A stretch of DNA of 20,984 nucleotides from Peptococcaceae bacterium BRH_c23 (GCA_000961805.1 LADV01000032.1:1-20984), one strand, 5' to 3'. Numbered from the stretch's first letter, positions 9,192 to 16,135 are shown. Numbers and translations are program-made. The notes: generated by a model from the sequence alone, not told the origin.

Positions 9192-10190
9192 ATGAATATA
9201 AAAACCGTTCGTCAAACAGCGCGAGAAAAGCTCAAGGGTTATTGTCGAGTTTGTCCAGAATGTAATGGCAAGGCCTGTGCAGGGGAAGTCCCAGGTATGG
9301 GAGGAATGGGGACGGGAGCATCGTTTAAAAATAATGTTGAAGCTCTAGCAGCATTTCGCATCAATTTAAGGACAATGCATAGTGCCAAACACCCTGATAC
9401 ACAGATCAAACTCTTTGGTCAAGAACTGAAAACCCCGATTCTTGGGGCACCGATTATGGGTAACAACTTCAACATGGGTGGGGCTTTGAATGAAGAAGAA
9501 TGGGCTGAAGCTGTGATTCAAGGTTGCTTAACTTCAGGAACGTTAGGGTGCACGGGGGACGCACCAGACCCGGCAATGTATTTTACCGGTATTGATGTGA
9601 TAGCTAAAGCTCAAGGACGGGGTATTCCGATTATAAAACCCCGGGAACAGGATGAGGTTCTTAACTGTCTGCGTCGAGCTGAGGAAGCGGGAGCTCTGGC
9701 AGTGGGCATGGATGTGGATACGGCCGGCCTAGTCTCTATGAAGGTTGGGCCAAAAAGTGTAGAAGAAATGAAAGCCATCATTTCCAGTACCTCTTTGCCG
9801 TTTATCATTAAAGGAATCATGACGGTAAGCGAAGCAGAAATGGCACTTGAAGTAGGAGCTTCAGCAATTGTGGTCTCAAACCATGGGGGAAGAGTACTCG
9901 ATCATACTCCAGGTACCGCTGAAGTTTTGCCAGAAATCGCTGCGGTGGTGGATGGCCGAATTCCTGTGATCGTTGACGGAGGAGTACGAACCGGTGTTGA
10001 TGTCTTAAAGATGTTAGCACTCGGTGCTGATGCCGTCATGATTGGAAGACCTCTAATTATTGCCGGCTATGGCGGAGGGGCAGACGGGGTTGCTTTAGTA
10101 CTGAGGAGAATAACGAATGAATTGAAACAGGCCATGCTTCTCACAGGCTGTGCAACACTGAGTGATATTAATATTGACGTGCTGTTTTGA
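9192..10190 (+). CDS. FMN-dependent alpha-hydroxy-acid oxidase/dehydrogenase family protein with Cys-rich N-terminus
   Basis: The 332-residue protein is a TIM-barrel flavoenzyme of the lactate/glycolate oxidase family. The signature VVSNHGGRVLDHTPG carries the family's catalytic His and substrate-binding Arg. IPVIVDGGVRTGVDVLKMLALGADAVMIGRP forms the FMN phosphate-binding end of the barrel, and a Lys in FIIKGIM matches the FMN-contact lysine. The N-terminus has four closely spaced cysteines, C18-x2-C21-x2-C24-x4-C29, followed by GEVPGMGGMGTG. This feature is shared by a clostridial subgroup annotated as 'alpha-hydroxy-acid oxidizing protein' and could bind an Fe-S cluster or zinc. I chose ATG 9192 because GGAGG (9179-9183) sits 8 nt upstream; GTG 9177 and ATG 9186 have no proper spacing. 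The in vivo substrate is unknown. The gene stands alone. Confidence 0.85.
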   Translation: MNIKTVRQTAREKLKGYCRVCPECNGKACAGEVPGMGGMGTGASFKNNVEALAAFRINLRTMHSAKHPDTQIKLFGQELKTPILGAPIMGNNFNMGGALNEEEWAEAVIQGCLTSGTLGCTGDAPDPAMYFTGIDVIAKAQGRGIPIIKPREQDEVLNCLRRAEEAGALAVGMDVDTAGLVSMKVGPKSVEEMKAIISSTSLPFIIKGIMTVSEAEMALEVGASAIVVSNHGGRVLDHTPGTAEVLPEIAAVVDGRIPVIVDGGVRTGVDVLKMLALGADAVMIGRPLIIAGYGGGADGVALVLRRITNELKQAMLLTGCATLSDINIDVLF

Positions 10191-10314
10191 TCTAAAATAA
10201 TAAGAGTACAGGCACAAATCGCCAATGTCATATCCACTTCCTGGATTGAATTAAAGTCGTTGAAAAAGCGAAATGTTCCATGTGGAAATCTAGTAAGTAA
10301 ACAACTTTTTTTTA

Positions 10315-10346
10315 GTAAGAGCTTCGTCGGATAACGAAGCTCTTAC
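10315..10346. repeat. perfect 13-bp inverted repeat
   Basis: GTAAGAGCTTCGT (10315-10327) is the exact reverse complement of ACGAAGCTCTTAC (10334-10346), with a 6-nt loop CGGATA. Eight T residues (10306-10313) precede it on the + strand, and no T run follows on either strand. It may end transcription of the oxidase gene, but it lacks the normal arrangement of an intrinsic terminator. Confidence 0.8.
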
Positions 10347-10472
10347 AATTATGGAGATCTTGCAGTAGAACTCAATCTGTGAGCGGCAGGCTAGGAAATT
10401 CTATAACTATCAGAATATGCTATGAATTTGCCGGAAAAACTAAGATTTATTTTGAAAAAGAAAGTTAGTTCT

Positions 10473-10492
10473 CTTGTGCTAACTGGCACAAG
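10473..10492. promoter_or_regulatory. inverted repeat overlapping the sigma-54 -24 element
   Basis: CTTGTGC (10473-10479) and GCACAAG (10486-10492) are exact reverse complements separated by 6 nt. The right arm covers most of the -24 TGGCAC element. A protein bound here would block sigma-54 polymerase, so this could be a repressor site or a chance result of the consensus sequence. Confidence 0.4.
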
Positions 10493-10500
10493 AATTGCAT
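10484..10500 (+). promoter_or_regulatory. Sigma-54 (RpoN) -24/-12 promoter
   Basis: TGGCAC (10484-10489), five bases, then TTGCAT (10495-10500) matches the sigma-54 consensus TGGCAC-N5-TTGCW at every consensus base. The invariant GG and GC are separated by exactly 10 bp. The expected transcription start is near 10510, about 37 nt before the TTG start of the radical SAM gene, leaving room for its ribosome binding site. The gene for sigma-54 itself is in this window at 17131-18531. Confidence 0.82.
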
Positions 10501-10546
10501 CGAGGGAGCTAAACCGCTATACTTAGGGAGAAGGGGGTTTTTCTAT

Positions 10547-12349
10547 TTGCGTATTCTTTTGGTGGCCCTCAATGCCAAGTATGTTCATACAAATTTAGCC
10601 CTTCGCTATTTGCGGGAAGGGATACGCCCCGATTTCCCTAACAGTTTGCTTTTGGAATTTAGCATTAACGATCGCCTTGAACGCATTGCTGGGGAAATCT
10701 ATGAAGCCAAGGCCGATGTCATTGGCTTTTCGTGTTATATTTGGAATCTGAAAGAAGTCATGGCGGTCATTAGGTATCTTCACCCCGTCTGCCCGGATGT
10801 GAAGTTTGTGATTGGGGGTCCGGAAGTTTCTTTCGGGGCCGAAGAGTTTCTCACCGAGCATCCTGAGGTAGATGCCCTTGTTCTTGGTGAAGGGGAACGC
10901 ATTTTTTTAGATCTACTTAAGACGTGGCAGGATGGTCGTGATCTTTCTGAGGTGCTAGGAATAGTATGGAGAGATAATAAAGCAATTGTTGTCAATCCTA
11001 TCTGTGCCAACCCTCTCGATTTAAATGAGCTACCGTTTCCCTATCTGGAGGACGAAGACTTCACAGGACGACTTGTCTATGTTGAAACGACTAGAGGATG
11101 TCCGTTTAACTGTCAGTACTGCTTGTCCTCAACGTTCCGAGGGGTTCGATTTTTGGAGCCGGAGAAGTTTCGGCAGGTGTTTCGGCACTTACTGGAAAAC
11201 GGTGCTCGGACCATAAAGTTTGTGGATCGCACGTTTAATGCCAATAAAAGTCATGCTCTGCGCATCTTGGACATCGTGCGGGAAGAGAGTGAGAAACACC
11301 CAGATGCCCAAAAGATACGGGTTCACTGTGAGATGGCTGGTGACCTTTTTGACGAAGAATGGCTGAATTATCTTAGAAATTATCCACGGGGATTAATTCA
11401 ATTGGAAATCGGAGTACAATCGACCTATCCACCGACACTCGAGATCGTGTCACGCCCTCAAAACTTCGAGAAATGGAAAAAATACGTACCAGAAATCCAA
11501 ACCTTCGGAATTCAGCTTCATCTTGATTTGATCGCCGGGTTACCCGTTGAAAACTGGACAAACTTCCGAACCTCATTTAACGATGTCTATACAGTTAGAC
11601 CAGATATGCTGCAGCTAGGGTTTTTAAAAGTACTTAAAGGATCTGGGCTACGTCTGCAAAGCAAGCGCTATGGTCTGGTGTATACGCCAGACCCACCCTA
11701 TACAATTTTAGAAACCTCAGTCTTGTCCCACGGCGAAATACTTCAATTACATCGTATGGAAGAAGTTCTCGATAAATATTATAATTCAGGGAAGTTTTCT
11801 CATGCCTTACCTGAAACCGTTAAACTTTTTCCAACCCCCTTCGATTTTTACCATGGGTTTGCGGAGTTTTGGCAGCAAAACGGTTGGTTTAAACGTCAGT
11901 GGCAGGGGAAAGCCCTTTTTGATAGACTTTGGGAGTTTCTTGAGGGATTTGAAGCTCAGTCAGAGCCCCCCGTAGACATTCCATGGGATACAATTCGAGA
12001 TGCCCTGCGCTTTGATTATTATCTTTGGGAACGTCCAAACATCATACCTGATTATTTAGGTCCTGACAAAAGTTCGGAGTGGGGAGAAACGGCAGATTTG
12101 CAGAAAGCAAAACAGGAAGAGATTCGGAAAGCTGGTTATTGGAAAACAGTGATTCCAGAGTTCAGTCTATTGGATCGGCGTCAGTGGATCCGCAACACCG
12201 CAGTTGCCTGTTTCACGACTGATTTATCTCCTGTTGCTCAATCCCCTAGACCATGCTGGTATCTTTTCTACTATCAACAGGGGAAGGTGAAGGCTTACCG
12301 GTATCTAGGAAACTCTTCTGAAAGAGTATATACTCCTTCAGAAGATTAG
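10547..12349 (+). CDS. B12-binding-type radical SAM protein with C-terminal DUF4080-like region
   Basis: The 600-residue protein has an N-terminal Rossmann-like cobalamin-binding-type domain (residues about 1-130: MRILLVALNAKYVHTNLALR, then ADVIGFSCYIWN, FVIGGPEVSFGAEE, VLGEGE). A radical SAM domain follows, with the [4Fe-4S] cysteines C185-x3-C189-x2-C192 in RGCPFNCQYCLSS, then a C-terminal region like the DUF4080 family. The DxHxxG cobalamin-ligand motif is not visible, so B12 may bind base-off without a protein His, or not at all. The reaction is unknown; relatives include methyltransferases and ring-modifying enzymes. The start is TTG with AAGGGGG 9 nt upstream. A sigma-54 promoter lies just ahead, so expression probably needs an enhancer-binding activator. 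Hairpins follow at 12315-12344 and 12358-12407. Confidence 0.88.
   Translation: MRILLVALNAKYVHTNLALRYLREGIRPDFPNSLLLEFSINDRLERIAGEIYEAKADVIGFSCYIWNLKEVMAVIRYLHPVCPDVKFVIGGPEVSFGAEEFLTEHPEVDALVLGEGERIFLDLLKTWQDGRDLSEVLGIVWRDNKAIVVNPICANPLDLNELPFPYLEDEDFTGRLVYVETTRGCPFNCQYCLSSTFRGVRFLEPEKFRQVFRHLLENGARTIKFVDRTFNANKSHALRILDIVREESEKHPDAQKIRVHCEMAGDLFDEEWLNYLRNYPRGLIQLEIGVQSTYPPTLEIVSRPQNFEKWKKYVPEIQTFGIQLHLDLIAGLPVENWTNFRTSFNDVYTVRPDMLQLGFLKVLKGSGLRLQSKRYGLVYTPDPPYTILETSVLSHGEILQLHRMEEVLDKYYNSGKFSHALPETVKLFPTPFDFYHGFAEFWQQNGWFKRQWQGKALFDRLWEFLEGFEAQSEPPVDIPWDTIRDALRFDYYLWERPNIIPDYLGPDKSSEWGETADLQKAKQEEIRKAGYWKTVIPEFSLLDRRQWIRNTAVACFTTDLSPVAQSPRPCWYLFYYQQGKVKAYRYLGNSSERVYTPSED
12315..12344. terminator. 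hairpin over the 3' end of the radical SAM gene, possible terminator
   Basis: CTTCTGAA (12315-12322) pairs exactly with TTCAGAAG (12337-12344). Inside it, GAGTA (12324-12328) pairs with TACTC (12331-12335). The hairpin ends 5 bp before the end of the stop codon. The downstream sequence is AT-rich but has no true T run, so termination efficiency is uncertain. Confidence 0.5.
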
Positions 12350-12357
12350 CTGAATTT

Positions 12358-12407
12358 ATCCGGGAACTATTTACGAACCACGACCTCGTGGTAGTTAACC
12401 ACCGGAT
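12358..12407. repeat. nested inverted repeats downstream of the radical SAM gene
   Basis: The outer arms are ATCCGG (12358-12363) and CCGGAT (12402-12407). The inner arms are ACCACGA (12377-12383) and TCGTGGT (12386-12392), with AACT/AGTT between them. All pairs are exact, forming a branched or bulged hairpin. No T-tract follows. Confidence 0.6.
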
Positions 12408-12484
12408 ATTGGATACTTTATGAAAGATAGAGGAACTTATACATGGACTAAATATGCGATGTAACGGCATTCGGTGAGCGATAT

Positions 12485-12515
12485 CGAACATCGAACTTCG
12501 AACTTCGAACCTCGA
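12485..12515. repeat. heptamer tandem array CGAACNT, copy 1
   Basis: The units are CGAACAT, CGAACTT, CGAACTT, CGAACCT and a partial CGA, ending 9 bp before the GGAG ribosome binding site of the next gene. The 24-bp stretch 12492-12515 is identical to 16095-16118 upstream of whiA. Confidence 0.9.
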
Positions 12516-12536
12516 TTTTGAATGGAGTGCAGTACA

Positions 12537-13724
12537 ATGACTTCCACTTATTTATGCAAAACGATCACACGATGGTTTTACATAGTTGTCATAGCCTTAC
12601 TTGTTGCCGGGTGTGCGAGAGAACCTCAGATGGGAGAACCGGGTGGACCGGCACCTGCAGTGGTGGACGTCTGGCATTCCTTGCAAGGGGCAGAAGCTCA
12701 GGCCTTACAAGTTCAGGCTCAAATGATCAATCAGACCCATCCTGAAGTGATTATCAAACTTAGTTATGTACCAGAAAAAAAATTCGTAGCCTTTTCCTAT
12801 CAAGCAGAGGCTGGAGGAGAAGGCCCTGAGCTATTCATCGCATCTAGGGAGATTATCCGTCAGCTTTATGAACAAGGGGCGTTGGCACCCACAGTGTACG
12901 AGGATCAAGAGGGTTTTCCTGCGGCCTCGAAAGGTTTTCGATTTGGTGGGGAGGAGTATGGTCTTCCTTGGTTGACAGATATTCCTTTGCTTTATTTCAG
13001 AACAGATACAGCAGCAATTCCTGTCAATTTATCGGACTTATTCTCCGCTAAAGGTGGGGTTTCCGTAGCCGCCACAGATACTTCCACACTTTCAGCATGG
13101 TGGAATGGGCAGGGTGGGAGGTTGATGAATGGAGGGGTCCCAGCCTTAGATGATCCCAACAATGTTGTATTTCTTCAACAACTTTTTACTTGGCAAAGTG
13201 CTAAAGCTCTGCGGATTGATCCGGCTACATTCACCGCGTTTTCCGGCGGGCAAACTCCTTATATGATCGCTGGGGCAAGTGCAGCAAAATCGTTGACTCA
13301 ACTGAATGTGCCTTGGGGTAGCCTATTGCTTTCTGATTTATTAAATGGACAGGGACAATCTCTTTTAGGAACGACCCTGGGGATCGCAAATTCTGCTACC
13401 AAGACGAATGAAACGATGAGATCGGCGATTCAAACCGTGGAAAAAGCTCTGCTCGCCCCAGAGGTGGAAGGGGCAATGCTGGAGGCAGGACGACTTCTTC
13501 CTGCCAATATGGGATACTACCAACGGCCAGAGGCCCAGAAAGGTGTCTTTCCGCAGGCTAAGCTGGCACTTGATAGGGCATGGGCGTTAGAAGGAAATGC
13601 TCCAGAGTGGAAGTTGATTCCGCTCCAAAATTTGGCATGGAGTAATGCCTTAGCGGGAAACGTTGCTCCCTTAGATGCTCTGGTAAGTGCACAAGAACAT
13701 GCTAGAGAAGTTTTAACGCCCTAG
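12537..13724 (+). CDS. Extracellular solute-binding lipoprotein (family 1), orphan
   Basis: The 395-residue protein has a signal peptide (hydrophobic FYIVVIALLVAGC) with lipobox LVAGC and lipidated Cys26. The mature part resembles the maltose/sugar type (family 1) of ABC-transporter solute-binding proteins: VVDVWHSLQGAEAQALQ at the start, GPELFIASREIIRQLYEQGAL in the region where these proteins have 'PDV' and 'G.L', and YGLPWLTDIPLLYFRTD matching the family's 'Y.lP.......lyYn'. I preferred the ATG at 12537 because GGAG (12524-12527) lies 9 nt upstream; the ATG at 12522 overlaps that site. No permease or ATPase gene is near. It sits 37 bp upstream of rapZ, on the same strand and possibly in the same transcript. 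A link to carbohydrate or cell-wall sensing by the rapZ-yvcK cluster is a guess. Confidence 0.82.
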   Translation: MTSTYLCKTITRWFYIVVIALLVAGCAREPQMGEPGGPAPAVVDVWHSLQGAEAQALQVQAQMINQTHPEVIIKLSYVPEKKFVAFSYQAEAGGEGPELFIASREIIRQLYEQGALAPTVYEDQEGFPAASKGFRFGGEEYGLPWLTDIPLLYFRTDTAAIPVNLSDLFSAKGGVSVAATDTSTLSAWWNGQGGRLMNGGVPALDDPNNVVFLQQLFTWQSAKALRIDPATFTAFSGGQTPYMIAGASAAKSLTQLNVPWGSLLLSDLLNGQGQSLLGTTLGIANSATKTNETMRSAIQTVEKALLAPEVEGAMLEAGRLLPANMGYYQRPEAQKGVFPQAKLALDRAWALEGNAPEWKLIPLQNLAWSNALAGNVAPLDALVSAQEHAREVLTP

Positions 13725-13761
13725 AGTTCGTCATAATCTTAAAAGAGTGGGAGGTGAAACT

Positions 13762-14655
13762 ATGAATAAGAAAGGATTAGAACTCATTGTCATCACGGGT
13801 TTATCAGGAGCAGGTAGGACTCAAGCCATGCAAAGTCTTGAAGACCAAGGATTTTTTTGTGTTGATAATTTACCGCCTACTTTTCTGGTTAAATTTGCTG
13901 AGCTTTGTGCCCAGTCCCGTGGAAAAGTTTCCAAAGCAGCGATAGTCTGTGATTTGCGTGGAGGAGAATTTTTTTCCTCACTTAGCGAGGCTTTGGCTAA
14001 TCTTGAGAAAGAAGGCTTTCGTCTGGAAGTTCTCTTTCTTGATGCTTCCGATGAAACCTTAATCCGCCGTTATAAAGAATCCCGTCGTCGCCATCCTCTG
14101 TCTCCTCACGGACGAGTATTGGATGGAATTCAAGCTGAACGCCAGCAGCTTGAGGAGTTAAGAATCCGTGCTGACAATATAATCGACACGTCTGACTTAA
14201 GCGCCCAACAACTTCGTAGTCAAGTAGCGGATCTCTTTTGTAAGGCTCAGGGGCTAGATCAAATGGCTGTTTCAGTGATATCCTTCGGCTTTAAGTATGG
14301 TATCCCGATGGATGCGGACTTGGTTATGGATGTGCGCTTTCTTCCGAATCCATACTATGTAGAAGCGCTTCGTCCTCTGACCGGGGAGCATACGTTGGTA
14401 AGAGACTATATCTTTGGCAATCAAATGGCCCAAGAATTTATGGAAAAATACCTGGGACTGCTTGAATACATCCTGCCTAATTATATCAAAGAGGGAAAAA
14501 CCCACTTAGTTATCGGAATTGGCTGTACAGGAGGACAACATCGCTCCGTGGCCATTGCTGAAAGGGTGGGGCAATTTCTAACGGAACGGAATTATTCGAT
14601 TAGTGTTAAACATCGGGATGCTAAGAAAAATCAAAAGGGTGGAACTGGGCGATGA
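13762..14655 (+). CDS. rapZ: RapZ/YvcJ family RNase adapter and nucleotide-binding protein
   Basis: RapZ (YvcJ in Bacillus) binds nucleotides. In enterobacteria it directs decay of the small RNA GlmZ to tune glucosamine-6-phosphate synthesis; the Firmicute role is less defined. The 297-residue protein has the N-terminal P-loop GLSGAGRT (13-20), the family marker FFCVDNLPP, RRYKESRRRHPL in the middle, and the conserved C-terminal GCTGGQHRSVAIAERV. The P-loop lysine is replaced by arginine (codon AGG). I chose ATG 13762 because GGAGG lies 7 nt upstream; GTG 13747 lacks one. Its stop overlaps the start of yvcK (ATGA), so the two genes are translationally coupled, as in many Gram-positive genomes. 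Confidence 0.95.
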   Translation: MNKKGLELIVITGLSGAGRTQAMQSLEDQGFFCVDNLPPTFLVKFAELCAQSRGKVSKAAIVCDLRGGEFFSSLSEALANLEKEGFRLEVLFLDASDETLIRRYKESRRRHPLSPHGRVLDGIQAERQQLEELRIRADNIIDTSDLSAQQLRSQVADLFCKAQGLDQMAVSVISFGFKYGIPMDADLVMDVRFLPNPYYVEALRPLTGEHTLVRDYIFGNQMAQEFMEKYLGLLEYILPNYIKEGKTHLVIGIGCTGGQHRSVAIAERVGQFLTERNYSISVKHRDAKKNQKGGTGR

Positions 14656-16025
14656 AAACTGTAAAGCGTGAGTGGTTTTCAAGATATCTAAAATGGCTCT
14701 ACCCAAATCTAAGGGTTAAACGCTGGTTTATCCTAGCGGTTCTTGGAATCTTCCTTTTCGCGACGGGTTTCTCTGTTATGAATGATGGGGTAGCCATTGG
14801 CTACGCTGAGTTACAGTTCCGAGAAATTATCTATCAAATAACGGGTAGTACCCGGCATATAACTGTACCGACAGGTCTTGTGATCAGTATCTTAGGGATC
14901 GTCTTAATTATTATAGGTTTTAAACGAATGCTTTACTCGATTATTTCCTCCGTACTCCCTGAAAATGAAGGGAAAATTGTGGATGTGATTTACGCTCGGC
15001 AATATTTACGTAGAGGACCAAAGATTGTGGTAGTGGGTGGCGGGACAGGGCTCTCAGCCCTTCTGAGCGGACTTAAGCAATATACTTGTAATCTTACAGC
15101 CATAGTTACTGTTTCGGATGATGGTGGCAGTTCGGGAAAGCTACGGGATGAAATGGGTATACAACCCCCCGGAGATGTACGCAATTGTCTGGTGGCTTTG
15201 GCTGATACTGAAGATATTATGGATACTCTTTTTTCTTACCGCTTTGAAAGTGGGAATCTCAAGGGCCATAGCCTGGGAAACCTGCTTCTGGCAGGACTAA
15301 CAGATACCTTTGGGGATTTTCAGAAAGGGATTGAACAGGTTAGCAAAGTATTTGCTCTCCGTGGGAAGGTATTCCCCTCCACGTTAGAACAAGTGGTCCT
15401 CCTGGCGGAGTTAGAGGACGGGACTCGAGTGGTAGGGGAGACCGCAGTTCGGGTTACTGAGGGAAAAATTCGAAGAGTTTACCTCGAACCTAGTGACTGT
15501 ATACCATTACCGGACGCCATGAAGGCCCTTGAAGAAGCAGATCTTATTGTCCTAGGTCCCGGAAGCCTATATACTAGCGTTCTTCCCAATTTACTGGTCA
15601 AAGGTCTCAGAGATAAAATCCGAGCAGTGAAAGCCCCTTGTGTCTATGTATGTAATGTAATGACGGAAAAAGGCGAGACGGATGGTTATCGGGTGTCTGA
15701 TCACCTTAGAGCGATTCTTGACCACTGTGGCACAGATTTCGTCGATGCAGTACTGGCTGCCAAAGGAGAAATTACGGCACCCCTTCTTAAGCGCTACGTT
15801 GAGGAAGAGGCCGTTCCGGTCATTACTGACCCTAAAGTAGTACAACACTTGGGGGCGAAATATTTTGAGGCAAATTTAGTACATGAGGGAAACGTCGTTC
15901 GCCATGATCCTGATCGATTAGCAAAAGAACTGATCCGGTTACTCTTCCGTTTGAAACCCATAGGAGAGCGCATTGCCTTAGTTGATGCCTATCTGCTCAC
16001 TCAGAAGCTCCGTAAAGAATCATAA
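14652..16025 (+). CDS. yvcK: YvcK/GlmR (CofD-like) protein with N-terminal membrane region
   Basis: YvcK (GlmR) controls carbon flow into cell-wall precursors, binding UDP-GlcNAc in Bacillus, and is related to the CofD phosphotransferase fold. The core begins near residue 122: GPKIVVVGGGTGLSALLSGL, then TVSDDGGSSGKLRDE and PPGDVRNCLVALA, and later VLGPGSLYTSVLPNLLV. Residues 1-120 are an extension absent from the soluble, roughly 317-residue Bacillus protein. It has two hydrophobic segments (about 25-41 and 74-97), so the protein is probably membrane anchored with the core in the cytoplasm. Total length is 457 residues. The ATG overlaps the rapZ stop by 4 bp. whiA follows after 110 bp containing repeats. 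Confidence 0.94.
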   Translation: MKTVKREWFSRYLKWLYPNLRVKRWFILAVLGIFLFATGFSVMNDGVAIGYAELQFREIIYQITGSTRHITVPTGLVISILGIVLIIIGFKRMLYSIISSVLPENEGKIVDVIYARQYLRRGPKIVVVGGGTGLSALLSGLKQYTCNLTAIVTVSDDGGSSGKLRDEMGIQPPGDVRNCLVALADTEDIMDTLFSYRFESGNLKGHSLGNLLLAGLTDTFGDFQKGIEQVSKVFALRGKVFPSTLEQVVLLAELEDGTRVVGETAVRVTEGKIRRVYLEPSDCIPLPDAMKALEEADLIVLGPGSLYTSVLPNLLVKGLRDKIRAVKAPCVYVCNVMTEKGETDGYRVSDHLRAILDHCGTDFVDAVLAAKGEITAPLLKRYVEEEAVPVITDPKVVQHLGAKYFEANLVHEGNVVRHDPDRLAKELIRLLFRLKPIGERIALVDAYLLTQKLRKES

Positions 16026-16060
16026 AAACATCACTGAATACTTTCTTAACCGAATTCGAT

Positions 16061-16078
16061 GTTCAGCTCTAGCTGAAC
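16061..16078. repeat. 8-bp perfect inverted repeat upstream of whiA
   Basis: GTTCAGCT (16061-16068), CT, AGCTGAAC (16071-16078) form an exact palindrome. It lies 36 bp after the yvcK stop codon and 10 bp before the CGAACTT array. No T run follows. Confidence 0.65.
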
Positions 16079-16087
16079 GAGTTCACT

Positions 16088-16118
16088 CGAACCACGAACT
16101 TCGAACTTCGAACCTCGA
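16088..16118. repeat. heptamer tandem array CGAACNN, copy 2
   Basis: The units are CGAACCA, CGAACTT, CGAACTT, CGAACCT and a partial CGA, immediately followed by the AAGGGGG ribosome binding site of whiA. The order and sequence match the array at 12485-12515, including an identical 24-bp stretch. Confidence 0.9.
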
Positions 16119-16135
16119 GAAAGGGGGCTGGGGAA

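Larger units (their letters stand above)
10191..10546. other. Intergenic region upstream of the radical SAM gene
   Basis: These 356 bp hold no gene. They contain a small dyad TTCCA-TG-TGGAA (10276-10287), a T8 run (10306-10313), a perfect 13-bp hairpin (10315-10346), and a sigma-54 promoter (10484-10500) with an inverted repeat over its -24 element. The dyad lies about 200 bp upstream of the promoter, a usual distance for an enhancer-binding-protein site, but nothing in the sequence identifies the activator. Confidence 0.6.

Noticed and set aside
12466..12479. Second GG-N10-GC pair upstream of the solute-binding lipoprotein, as a sigma-54 promoter
   Set aside because: Only the GG and GC match; the flanking bases (CGGCAT and GAGC in place of TGGCAC and TTGC) depart from consensus, so chance is likelier.
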